This document shows, piece by piece, positions 1 through 5,582 of a DNA stretch of 5,582 nt (position 1 is its first letter; the number at the start of each line of letters is the position of its first letter). The notes beneath the pieces were generated by a model. The model made no database searches. It saw only the letters and a list, made by a program, of their open reading frames with translations, and was not told where the DNA came from. A program made the translations under genes and the position numbers. Origin of the DNA: Proteiniphilum sp. (GTDB taxonomy: Bacteria > Bacteroidota > Bacteroidia > Bacteroidales > Dysgonomonadaceae); NCBI GenBank assembly GCA_012728465.1, contig JAAYFB010000042.1, positions 1 to 5,582 on the forward strand, read 5' to 3'.

Positions 1-47
1 AAATATATATTATTCTTCTCTGTCTCATTTTAAGTATTGATTTGCCA

Positions 48-61
48 TATTATCGATAATA
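48..61. repeat. 14-bp perfect palindrome TATTATCGATAATA
   Basis: The 14 bases read identically on both strands. They are flanked by a partly complementary pair, TTTGCCA (41-47) and TGGTAAA (70-76), with one G-T wobble. The ATCGAT core recurs at 217-222 and 263-268; the second copy also keeps the following AAT. It could be a dimeric-regulator site or a small hairpin at the end of an upstream transcript. In DNA this A+T-rich, chance palindromes are not rare, and no regulator gene is in view. Confidence 0.35.
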
Positions 62-161
62 GTTATTGTTGGTAAATTAAAATAATTATTCTACATAGTT
101 AGCTAGTAATCAAAATAACAAAATGCTAAATACTTGAAAAGAACTTCTGCATAGCATTCAT

Positions 162-189
162 TTCACAACAGTTTAAATCGTATTGTGAA
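162..189. repeat. Inverted repeat TTCACAA-N14-TTGTGAA
   Basis: Two perfect 7-base arms lie at 162-168 and 183-189, separated by 14 bases. It could be an operator or a weak stem-loop. It sits about 190 bases upstream of the best promoter candidate, so if it is regulatory it would act as a distal site. The half-sites resemble CRP-type words but are in the opposite order (TCACA before TGTGA). Confidence 0.3.
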
Positions 190-349
190 CATTTGACAAG
201 TGAGGTTGTTTATTGCATCGATAATGGATACATCCTACGATAACATAAAATTATAGCAATAAATCGATAGATATATGTTATGACTCATTGGATTACTGTA
301 TAACCATTTCAAAATCAATTGCATAGCAAGGTTAATTATGCTTAATTGC

Positions 350-380
350 TTGTCGTTTATAATTAATCTAAATAGCTTTG
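350..380 (+). promoter_or_regulatory. Candidate Bacteroidota-type promoter for acoA
   Basis: TAGCTTTG at 373-380 fits the Bacteroidota primary-sigma -7 consensus TAnnTTTG. A TTG at 350-352 lies 20 bases upstream of it, which is the expected place for the -33 element. It is the only TAnnTTTG match I found in 1-552, and I found none in the three intergenic gaps. Transcription would start near 385-390 and give an untranslated leader of about 165 bases before the acoA ATG. The match is by eye only, and TTG is a short element. Confidence 0.45.
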
Positions 381-477
381 TAGAAATATAAATCAAACAG
401 CTAATAAAATGACTATTTCGAGTTTACATTTCAATAAGATGTTTCATGAGATAAAACGCATACTGTTAAACAATTAT

Positions 478-535
478 CAATTGAAAATGTTATTCTAGGT
501 AAACCAAATAAACTAATAATACAATTGAAAATATT
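478..535 (+). repeat. Direct repeat CAATTGAAAATRTT ahead of acoA
   Basis: Two 14-base copies at 478-491 and 522-535 differ at one position (G versus A) and are 44 bases apart, about four helical turns. The second copy also starts a small hairpin, TTGAAA-ATA-TTTCAA (525-539), ending 13 bases before the acoA ATG. The first copy overlaps AATTATCAATT (472-482), which recurs at 1606-1616 ahead of acoB. If the promoter at 350-380 is real, these lie in the mRNA leader and could act on translation or mRNA stability. Function is unknown. Confidence 0.35.
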
Positions 536-552
536 TCAACTAAATATATATT

Positions 553-1545
553 ATGGCAAAATCTAAAAAAGAAAAGAACCAAGCGATATCTAAAGAAAAA
601 TTGCTTCATATGCACAAACTAATGTGTGATATCCGTAATTTTGATGACAAGGTTAACTATATGGTTAAAAGAGGGCAAGTTCCGGGTATGACGCACTTCT
701 CAGTAGGAGAAGAAGCGGCTAACGTGGGTGCTGTTGCGGCTCTGTCAGATGGAGACTTTATTACCTCAAATCACCGTGGTCATGGGCAAACCATTGCAAT
801 GGAAATTGACCTGAATGAGATGATGGCTGAAATTATGGGTAAAGCTACCGGCACTTGTAAAGGTAAAGGTGGATCAATGCACATTGCCGATCTAGATAAA
901 GGTAACCTTGGTGCTAACGGCATCGTAGGTGGTGGTATGGGTATAGCAATTGGTGCAGCATTAACTCAAAAGATGAAAAAAACAGGTAAAGTTGTAATCT
1001 GTTTCTTTGGTGATGGTGCAGTTAACGAAGGTTCGTTTCACGAAACATTAAATATGGCTTCAATTTGGAAGCTACCTGTAATATTTTATTCGATAAACAA
1101 CCTATACGGAATTAGTACTCCTATTTCTAAGGTTATTAATATTGATTACAACTACAAACGTGCTGCATCATATGGAATACCAGGACACTTCATCGAAGAT
1201 GGTAATGATCTTTTAGCTGTTTATGAGAAGTTTGTGGAACTAGTTGATTATGTTAGAGCTGGTAATGGCCCTGTTCTTGTAGAATCTATTACATACAGAT
1301 GGTATGGTCACTCTACATCAGACCCAGGCAAGTATCGCACAAAAGCAGAGGTAGATGAGTGGAAGAAAAAAGATCCAATTTTGAAATACAAAAACGATTT
1401 GATTTCAAAAGGATTGGCTACTGCTGAAGAGCTTGATGCAATTAATGCAAAATCGATGGAAAGTGTTGAGGCTTCTGTGAAGTTTGCTATGGAAAGTCCA
1501 GAACCATCATTAGAGTCTGCTTACGAAGATATTTTTGCGGACTAA
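553..1545 (+). CDS. acoA: Acetoin dehydrogenase-type E1 component, alpha subunit
   Basis: Alpha chain of the heterotetrameric thiamine-diphosphate E1, which cleaves acetoin (or decarboxylates pyruvate) and passes the two-carbon unit to a lipoyl group. The 330 residues match the usual AcoA/PdhA length. Visible are the HRGH segment (74-77), the AcoA-like stretch from TGTCKGKGG to SMHIAD (99-114), and the cofactor motif GDGAVNEG (153-160) ending in NN (182-183). The SDPGKYR loop (256-262) follows. The usual Glu before NN is Ile181. A Lys-rich tail occupies residues 3-8. The start is fixed by an in-frame TAA at 541-543, 9 bases upstream of the ATG. The leader is A/T-rich without a Shine-Dalgarno sequence. 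acoB follows after 108 bases. The E1-alpha identity is very secure; acetoin rather than pyruvate as substrate is only likely. Confidence 0.93.
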   Translation: MAKSKKEKNQAISKEKLLHMHKLMCDIRNFDDKVNYMVKRGQVPGMTHFSVGEEAANVGAVAALSDGDFITSNHRGHGQTIAMEIDLNEMMAEIMGKATGTCKGKGGSMHIADLDKGNLGANGIVGGGMGIAIGAALTQKMKKTGKVVICFFGDGAVNEGSFHETLNMASIWKLPVIFYSINNLYGISTPISKVINIDYNYKRAASYGIPGHFIEDGNDLLAVYEKFVELVDYVRAGNGPVLVESITYRWYGHSTSDPGKYRTKAEVDEWKKKDPILKYKNDLISKGLATAEELDAINAKSMESVEASVKFAMESPEPSLESAYEDIFAD

Positions 1546-1611
1546 ATAATTAATCAGTGAGTTTATGTACTTTCATTAGATGCATAATAGCTCAAATATA
1601 TGATTAATTAT
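1546..1611 (+). other. Imperfect stem-loop in the acoA-acoB gap
   Basis: An 11-bp perfect inverted repeat pairs ATAATTAATCA (1546-1556) with TGATTAATTAT (1601-1611). Inside it, TGAG (1558-1561) can pair with CTCA (1591-1594) and TTATG (1563-1567) with CATAA (1583-1587), leaving a 15-base loop. The structure starts immediately after the acoA stop codon. It is A+T-rich and has no U-tract, so a strong intrinsic terminator is unlikely. A 3'-end stabiliser or processing element is more plausible. It ends 42 bases before the acoB ATG. Confidence 0.45.
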
Positions 1612-1653
1612 CAATTAAAATAATTTACGAATAACAAACAAGAAACAGCATAA

Positions 1654-2655
1654 ATGAAGAACGAAACTAAAGTAATGTCTGTAAGAGATGCCATAATTAT
1701 GGCAATGTCTGAGGAGATGCGTCGTGATGAGAACGTATTTTTGATGGGCGAAGATGTCGGAATATTTGGAGGTGACTTCGGGACATCAGTAGGAATGTTA
1801 GAGGAATTTGGTGAAGAGCGTATTCGTGATACACCCATTTCAGAAAATGCAATTTCGGGATGTGCTATAGGTGCTGCAATGACTGGTATGAGACCAATCG
1901 TGGATGTAACATTTATGGACTTCATAGTATATATGATGGATAATATAGTGAATCAAGCTGCTAAAACCCGCTATATGTTTGGTGGAAAAGGACAGGTTCC
2001 TGTTGTTTTCCGTGCAGCGGCAGGGTCGGGTGTAGGAGCAGCTGCACAACACTCGCAGTCGCTAGAGGCTTGGTTTACACATATACCAGGACTAAAAGTA
2101 GTAGCTCCTGGAACACCTGCCGATGTAAAAGGAATACTTAAATCCGCTATCAGGGACAATAATACGGTTATTTTCCTTGAATATAAAGCGCAGTTCAACA
2201 TGAAAGGTGAAGTACCTCTTGATCCAGATTTTACTATACCATTAGGTAAAGCAGAACTTAAGAGAGAGGGAAAAGATGTAACTGTTGTTACATATGGAAG
2301 AATGCTAGAGCGCGTACTAAAGGCTGCCGATGAAGTTCGTGAGGCCGAAGGAGTAAGCGTAGAAGTGGTAGATTTGAGAACATTAATGCCACTTGACAAA
2401 GATGCAATTCTTGACTCGGTAAAGAAAACTGGTCGTGTGCTTTTAGTTAACGATGCACACAAAACTGGTGGTTTTATTGGCGAAATTGCCGCTATGATTG
2501 CTGAGAGTGATGCTTTTGATTATCTTGATGGCAGAATCTTACGCCTAGCGGCAGACGATATTCCTGTTCCTTACAACGCTAGATTGGAGACAGCTATGTT
2601 GCCAGACGTTGATAGGATAAAAAAATATATTCTTAAATTAGTAAATAAGAGATAG
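1654..2655 (+). CDS. acoB: Acetoin dehydrogenase-type E1 component, beta subunit
   Basis: Beta chain of the E1 heterotetramer; with AcoA it forms the thiamine-diphosphate site. The 333 residues are full length for AcoB/PdhB. The N-terminal pyrimidine-binding domain shows MGEDVG (31-36) and DTPISE (59-64); Glu64 is the family's cofactor-activating glutamate. RPIVDVTFMDF (80-90) and QHSQSLEAW (132-140, with His133) follow. The C-terminal transketolase-like domain runs from about 200 and contains VVDLRTLMPLD (238-248) and GGFIGEIAA (272-280). No key residue appears missing. The start is set by an in-frame TAA directly before the ATG (1651-1653). The leader is A-rich (AAACAAGAAACAGC) with no Shine-Dalgarno match. 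acoC follows after 139 bases containing a hairpin. As for AcoA, the family is certain and the substrate less so. Confidence 0.94.
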   Translation: MKNETKVMSVRDAIIMAMSEEMRRDENVFLMGEDVGIFGGDFGTSVGMLEEFGEERIRDTPISENAISGCAIGAAMTGMRPIVDVTFMDFIVYMMDNIVNQAAKTRYMFGGKGQVPVVFRAAAGSGVGAAAQHSQSLEAWFTHIPGLKVVAPGTPADVKGILKSAIRDNNTVIFLEYKAQFNMKGEVPLDPDFTIPLGKAELKREGKDVTVVTYGRMLERVLKAADEVREAEGVSVEVVDLRTLMPLDKDAILDSVKKTGRVLLVNDAHKTGGFIGEIAAMIAESDAFDYLDGRILRLAADDIPVPYNARLETAMLPDVDRIKKYILKLVNKR

Positions 2656-2665
2656 TTGATTATTG

Positions 2666-2703
2666 CTTCGGCTTAGTTCACATTGTGTGACTCTAGGCCG
2701 AAG
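2666..2703 (+). terminator. Strong stem-loop between acoB and acoC (terminator or attenuator candidate)
   Basis: CTTCGGCTTAG (2666-2676) pairs with CTAGGCCGAAG (2693-2703): 11 pairs including one T-G wobble, with seven fully matched pairs at the base. A further 5-bp stem, TCACA (2678-2682) with TGTGA (2686-2690), closes a TTG loop; a 1-by-2 internal loop separates the two. It starts 10 bases after the acoB stop. The following bases, TTTCTATTATTATA, are U-rich but interrupted. This is the most stable hairpin in the window and could terminate a fraction of transcripts, giving less acoC/acoL than acoAB, or protect an acoAB 3' end. Confidence 0.6.
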
Positions 2704-2794
2704 TTTCTATTATTATACTGCTTGTTTTATGTATTATTCAAGTGGTAAATATTAATATTATTATCAAACAACTATCATATTACAAAAGAACTAA

Positions 2795-3907
2795 ATGGAA
2801 GAAAGATTACTTATAAGAGCTACACCCGCAGCTAAGGCATTGGCCAAACGCATGGGCGTTTCTCTACTAAATGTGACTGGAACTGGCTACAAAGGAAGAA
2901 TCCATAAGGAGGATGTTGCTAGCTGGAATTTCCAAGGTAAGATACATGTTTCACCTCTAGCAAGACGTATTGCTGAGGAACATAATATTAGCCTGGATGG
3001 TATCAGAGGTTCTGGACACAATAGCAAAATAATGAAAGAGGATGTGCTTCTTTTGATATCTGATCCAGTATTAAAAGCTAAGCTAACTCGTGACAACTTT
3101 GCAGAGGCCCTTGAAGCATTAAGAAGCCCTGCACCAAAAGTAGTGAAAGAGATAAGACCAAGTTCAGTAGCACCTGTGACATCTACCACATCAGCAGTAG
3201 AACAAACAGCCGACACAGAAAAGCTACCAATGAGCATGATGCGTAAGATAATAGCAAAACGCATGTCGGAAAGTTATTTTACAATCCCATCTTTTATTCA
3301 AACATGGGAGATAGACATGACAGAGTTGCTTGCATTGCGTAAAAAGCTGATGGATCCAATAATGGAGAAAACAGAAAAGAAACTTACTGTTACGGACTTA
3401 ATCTCATTTGCAGTTATCAAAACATTGATGAAACATAAATATATCAACGCTAGTCTTAACCCTGAGGCTACTGAGATAACGTTCCACAATTATGTTAACT
3501 TAGGGATGGCAGTAGGAATGGATGACGGATTACTTGTTCCCGTTGTAAAAGGAGCAGACAAAATGTCATTGAGCGATCTTGTTGTAGCACTAAAAGATGT
3601 TACTGCACGTACGTTCTCTAAAAAGCTCAAGCCAGATGAGCAAGCAGGAAGTACATTTACAATAAGCAATTTGGGTATGTATGGTGTTGATCAATTTACA
3701 GCGATTATTAACCAGCCAAATGCAGCAATATTAAGTGTAGCTTCTACTAAAGAAACAATGGTAGTAAGAAATGGCGAAGCAGTGATTCGTCCGATAATGA
3801 AGATGGGGCTAACTAGCGACCACCGAATCATTGATGGTTTGGCAGCTGCTAAGTTTATGACAGATTTGAAACATCTACTCGAAAATCCACTATCATTGCT
3901 TATCTAA
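2795..3907 (+). CDS. acoC: E2 dihydrolipoamide acetyltransferase with tandem PSBDs and no lipoyl domain
   Basis: Transfers the acetyl group from dihydrolipoamide to CoA and builds the core of the complex. In 370 residues I see two peripheral-subunit-binding domains (PSBDs): about 8-42 (from RATPAAKALAKRMGV) and about 51-86 (from HVSPLARRIAEEHNI), each with a GTG/GSG turn and a KEDV end. A Pro/Ala/Thr/Ser-rich linker (about 111-141) precedes the catalytic domain (about 143-370). That domain has TFTISNLG (287-294) and the active-site motif DHRIIDG (342-348) with His343 and Asp347. The N-terminal lipoyl domain usual for E2 is absent. An in-frame TAA directly before the ATG (2792-2794) and the 139-base gap leave no room for one. 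The lipoyl domain lies instead on the downstream E3. The leader is A-rich with no Shine-Dalgarno sequence. The acyltransferase assignment is firm; whether the acyl unit comes from acetoin or pyruvate is open. Confidence 0.93.
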   Translation: MEERLLIRATPAAKALAKRMGVSLLNVTGTGYKGRIHKEDVASWNFQGKIHVSPLARRIAEEHNISLDGIRGSGHNSKIMKEDVLLLISDPVLKAKLTRDNFAEALEALRSPAPKVVKEIRPSSVAPVTSTTSAVEQTADTEKLPMSMMRKIIAKRMSESYFTIPSFIQTWEIDMTELLALRKKLMDPIMEKTEKKLTVTDLISFAVIKTLMKHKYINASLNPEATEITFHNYVNLGMAVGMDDGLLVPVVKGADKMSLSDLVVALKDVTARTFSKKLKPDEQAGSTFTISNLGMYGVDQFTAIINQPNAAILSVASTKETMVVRNGEAVIRPIMKMGLTSDHRIIDGLAAAKFMTDLKHLLENPLSLLI

Positions 3908-3908
3908 A

Positions 3909-3932
3909 AGTATTTGTGCATCACATAATACT
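3909..3932 (+). other. Small stem-loop in the acoC-acoL gap
   Basis: AGTATT (3909-3914) pairs with AATACT (3927-3932), and TGTG (3915-3918) with CACA (3922-3925), around a CAT loop. One T (3926) is bulged, giving ten pairs in total. It begins one base after the acoC stop codon. It is A+T-rich and followed by ATTATATTAAAAC with no U-tract, so strong termination is unlikely. Its placement matches the stem-loops behind acoA and acoB. Confidence 0.45.
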
Positions 3933-3969
3933 ATTATATTAAAACTAAGAAACAAAAACAAAATAATAT

Positions 3970-5582
3970 ATGGCTCACGAAATAATAATGCCCAAGGCTG
4001 GTATCGACATGACCGAGGGTGAAATTGTAAAATGGTTCAAGAAAGAGGGTGATCCTGTAACTGAAGGTGAGATTATTCTTGAAATAATGACTGACAAAAC
4101 AAGTATGGAACTTGAAGCAGAAGCTTCGGGTATTCTACTTAAAATTATTGGTCAAGAGGGAGAAACTGTTCCCGTTACTACAGTGATTGGTTACATTGGC
4201 GAACAGGGCGAAAATGTTGTAGCAGAAAAAGATAAATATACTGCACCTGAAGAAGAGGTAGTTGAAGAAGTTCCTTCACACAAAACACTTACTCGTCTAG
4301 AGGATTCATACAATGTAATAGTTATTGGTGGCGGTCCTGCAGGATATGTAGCTGCTATTCGTGCTTCTCAACATGGTGCTAAAGTGGCTATTGTAGAAAA
4401 AGGAGAATTTGGTGGAACATGTCTAAACGTAGGCTGTATTCCAACTAAAGCATACCTAAGCACAGGCGAAATCATTGATGGAGTGGAAAACGCTGCTGCT
4501 CGTGGTATCAACTTCGAAAGCACCAACTACAAGGTAAATATGCCAAAAGTGGTTCAGTACAAAAACTCAGTTGTAAAAAAACTAACAAGTGGAGTAGAGG
4601 CTCTATTGCGTAGTAATCAAGTTGATATATTCAAAGGGATTGGTAAAATAAACAAGAACAAAGATGTTGTTGTGGATGGCACAACTGTTATCAAAGGCGA
4701 TAAGATAATTATTGCAGGTGGTTCTAAGGTATCTAGCATCAATCTTCCAGGGATTGATAATCCTAATGTATTGTCTAGCGATGATTTATTAGCACTTGAA
4801 GAGCTTCCAGAAACTTTAGCCGTAATTGGTGGTGGTGTTATAGGTATTGAGATGGCTCAAGCTTTCGAAGCACTAGGTTCAAAGGTTACAGTTATTGAGA
4901 TGATGGATAGAATCATCCCTTCTATCGATGTAGAAGCATCTGAACTATTAACCAAACTATTGAAGAAGAAAGGTGTAGATATTAAAACATCTACAAAGAT
5001 TATCGAACTTGCTGATAAAGGTGGCAAAGTAGAGGTAAGGCTTGAAGGAGGCACATCTGTTGTGGCCGACAAAGTTCTTGTTTCAATTGGTCGCCGTCCA
5101 GACATTGAGGCACTAGGTGAAGTTGATTTTGAGATGGAGAATGGTAAGCTTAAAGTTGACAGATACATGGAGACAAGTGTAAAAGGTATCTATGCACCTG
5201 GAGACGTTAATGCTATCAAAATGTTGGCTCACGTCGCATTCCGTATGGGTGAGGTAGCTGCAGACAATGCTGTTAAAGGAAACCATAGAGAGCTAAACCT
5301 TCATTCTTCACCATCAGTTGTTTACACTCATCCAGAGGTGGCAATGGTAGGTCTTACAGAAGAACAAGCAAGAGAAAAGTATGATGTACGTGTAGGGCGT
5401 TTCGATTTTGTAGCAAATGGTCGTGCAATGGCATCAGGAGATAATGTTGGCTTTGTTAAGGTAATTGCTGATAACAAATATGGAGAAATCTTAGGAGTTC
5501 ACATTGTTGGTCCAGCAGCTGCCGAAATTATCAATCAAGCATCTCTAATCGTCGAGATGGAAATTACTGTTGACGAGGTTGT
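3970..5582 (+). CDS. acoL: E3 dihydrolipoamide dehydrogenase with N-terminal lipoyl domain (3' end outside window)
   Basis: FAD enzyme that re-oxidises dihydrolipoamide and reduces NAD+. The frame is open from the ATG through 537 complete codons to the window edge. Residues 1-77 form a lipoyl domain; Lys43 in MTDKTSMELEA is the expected lipoylation site. An acidic linker (about 78-113, with Glu94-96 and Glu99-100) leads into the E3. That part shows the FAD motif GGGPAG (120-125), redox-active disulfide Cys151 and Cys156 (GGTCLNVGCIPTK), NAD motif GGGVIG (287-292), second FAD motif GIYAPGD (406-412) and the start of the dimerisation domain (from about 446). The catalytic HPT-E motif should lie just past the edge; I estimate 30-50 residues are missing. 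An in-frame TAA at 3964-3966 fixes the start; the leader is A-rich. With no lipoyl domain on AcoC, this one is probably the complex's only swinging arm. Confidence 0.93.
   Translation, partial: MAHEIIMPKAGIDMTEGEIVKWFKKEGDPVTEGEIILEIMTDKTSMELEAEASGILLKIIGQEGETVPVTTVIGYIGEQGENVVAEKDKYTAPEEEVVEEVPSHKTLTRLEDSYNVIVIGGGPAGYVAAIRASQHGAKVAIVEKGEFGGTCLNVGCIPTKAYLSTGEIIDGVENAAARGINFESTNYKVNMPKVVQYKNSVVKKLTSGVEALLRSNQVDIFKGIGKINKNKDVVVDGTTVIKGDKIIIAGGSKVSSINLPGIDNPNVLSSDDLLALEELPETLAVIGGGVIGIEMAQAFEALGSKVTVIEMMDRIIPSIDVEASELLTKLLKKKGVDIKTSTKIIELADKGGKVEVRLEGGTSVVADKVLVSIGRRPDIEALGEVDFEMENGKLKVDRYMETSVKGIYAPGDVNAIKMLAHVAFRMGEVAADNAVKGNHRELNLHSSPSVVYTHPEVAMVGLTEEQAREKYDVRVGRFDFVANGRAMASGDNVGFVKVIADNKYGEILGVHIVGPAAAEIINQASLIVEMEITVDEV

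Larger units (their letters stand above)
1..552. other. A+T-rich non-coding region upstream of acoA
   Basis: No credible coding region is seen on either strand; the ATGs I followed on the + strand run into stops within about ten codons. Base composition is roughly a quarter G+C, clearly below the neighbouring genes. The stretch holds a 14-bp palindrome (48-61), an inverted repeat (162-189), three ATCGAT words (52-57, 217-222, 263-268), a 9-bp direct repeat TGCATAGCA (148-156 and 320-328), a promoter candidate (350-380) and a near-start direct repeat (478-535). These are listed separately. I see no tRNA, rRNA or recognisable riboswitch. It is probably the control region of the aco block plus the tail of the spacer behind an upstream gene outside the window. 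Confidence 0.75.

Noticed and set aside
204..217. Possible sigma-54 promoter (GG ... TTGCA), attractive because many aco operons are RpoN/AcoR-controlled
   Set aside because: GG (204-205) and GC (215-216) are 9 bases apart instead of 10, and the rest of the -24 box (TGGCAC) is absent.
193..225. Sigma-70-like TTGACA (193-198) with GATAAT (220-225)
   Set aside because: The spacer is 21 bases, too long for a normal -35/-10 pair, and the host looks Bacteroidota, where this consensus is not used by the main sigma factor.
225..257. Ten-codon open frame ATG...TAG upstream of acoA as a leader peptide
   Set aside because: No initiation signal, no regulatory codon pattern, and it lies upstream of the best promoter candidate.
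1611..2462. Open frames on the minus strand opposite acoB (1611-1925, 1840-2052, 1971-2462)
   Set aside because: They lie antisense to a fully conserved E1-beta gene, have low-complexity Ser/Thr-rich or Cys/His/Tyr-rich translations, and show no domain.
2656..2794. A lipoyl domain or start of acoC hidden in the gap before acoC
   Set aside because: A lipoyl domain needs about 230 bases and the gap is 139. It contains a hairpin and A+T-rich spacer, and TAA precedes the ATG in frame.
2887..3489. Minus-strand open frames opposite acoC (2887-3264, 3298-3489)
   Set aside because: Shadows of the E2 reading frame with no recognisable protein features.
4857..5168. Minus-strand open frame opposite acoL
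   Set aside because: Ser/Thr-rich shadow of the conserved NAD-binding region of E3.

Overview
The window carries one operon-like block of four same-strand genes: acoA, acoB, acoC and acoL (the last cut by the right edge). They encode E1-alpha, E1-beta, E2 and E3 of a 2-oxo-acid/acetoin dehydrogenase multienzyme complex. The closest recognisable type is the acetoin dehydrogenase (Aco) complex, which cleaves acetoin with CoA and NAD+ to acetyl-CoA, acetaldehyde and NADH. A pyruvate dehydrogenase role cannot be excluded from sequence alone.

Layout: 1-552 is a very A+T-rich non-coding region with a Bacteroidota-type promoter candidate and several palindromes and repeats. acoA (553-1545) and acoB (1654-2655) form the two-chain thiamine-diphosphate E1. 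acoC (2795-3907) is the acyltransferase. acoL (3970 to the edge) is the flavoprotein. Gaps of 108, 139 and 62 bases separate the genes, and each gap holds a predicted stem-loop close behind the preceding stop codon.

The most notable point is how the domains are shared out. The E2 has no lipoyl domain; an in-frame stop directly before its ATG rules out a missed N-terminal extension. It begins straight away with two tandem peripheral-subunit-binding domains, followed by a linker and the catalytic domain. The only lipoyl domain in the window is fused to the N-terminus of the E3. The swinging arm therefore belongs to the dehydrogenase that re-oxidises it, and it must reach E1 and E2 from there. 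Two binding domains on E2 could let one chain hold E1 and E3 together, which a single-PSBD E2 normally cannot do (inference).

Organism: the coding DNA is A+T-rich and the spacers more so. None of the four starts has a convincing Shine-Dalgarno sequence; they have A-rich leaders instead. The best promoter match is TTG-N20-TAnnTTTG. Together these suggest Bacteroidota, perhaps an anaerobic Bacteroidales member (moderate confidence). The protein architecture recalls complexes of Firmicutes, so transfer is possible but unproven. No regulator gene, RNA gene, mobile element or CRISPR array is visible.
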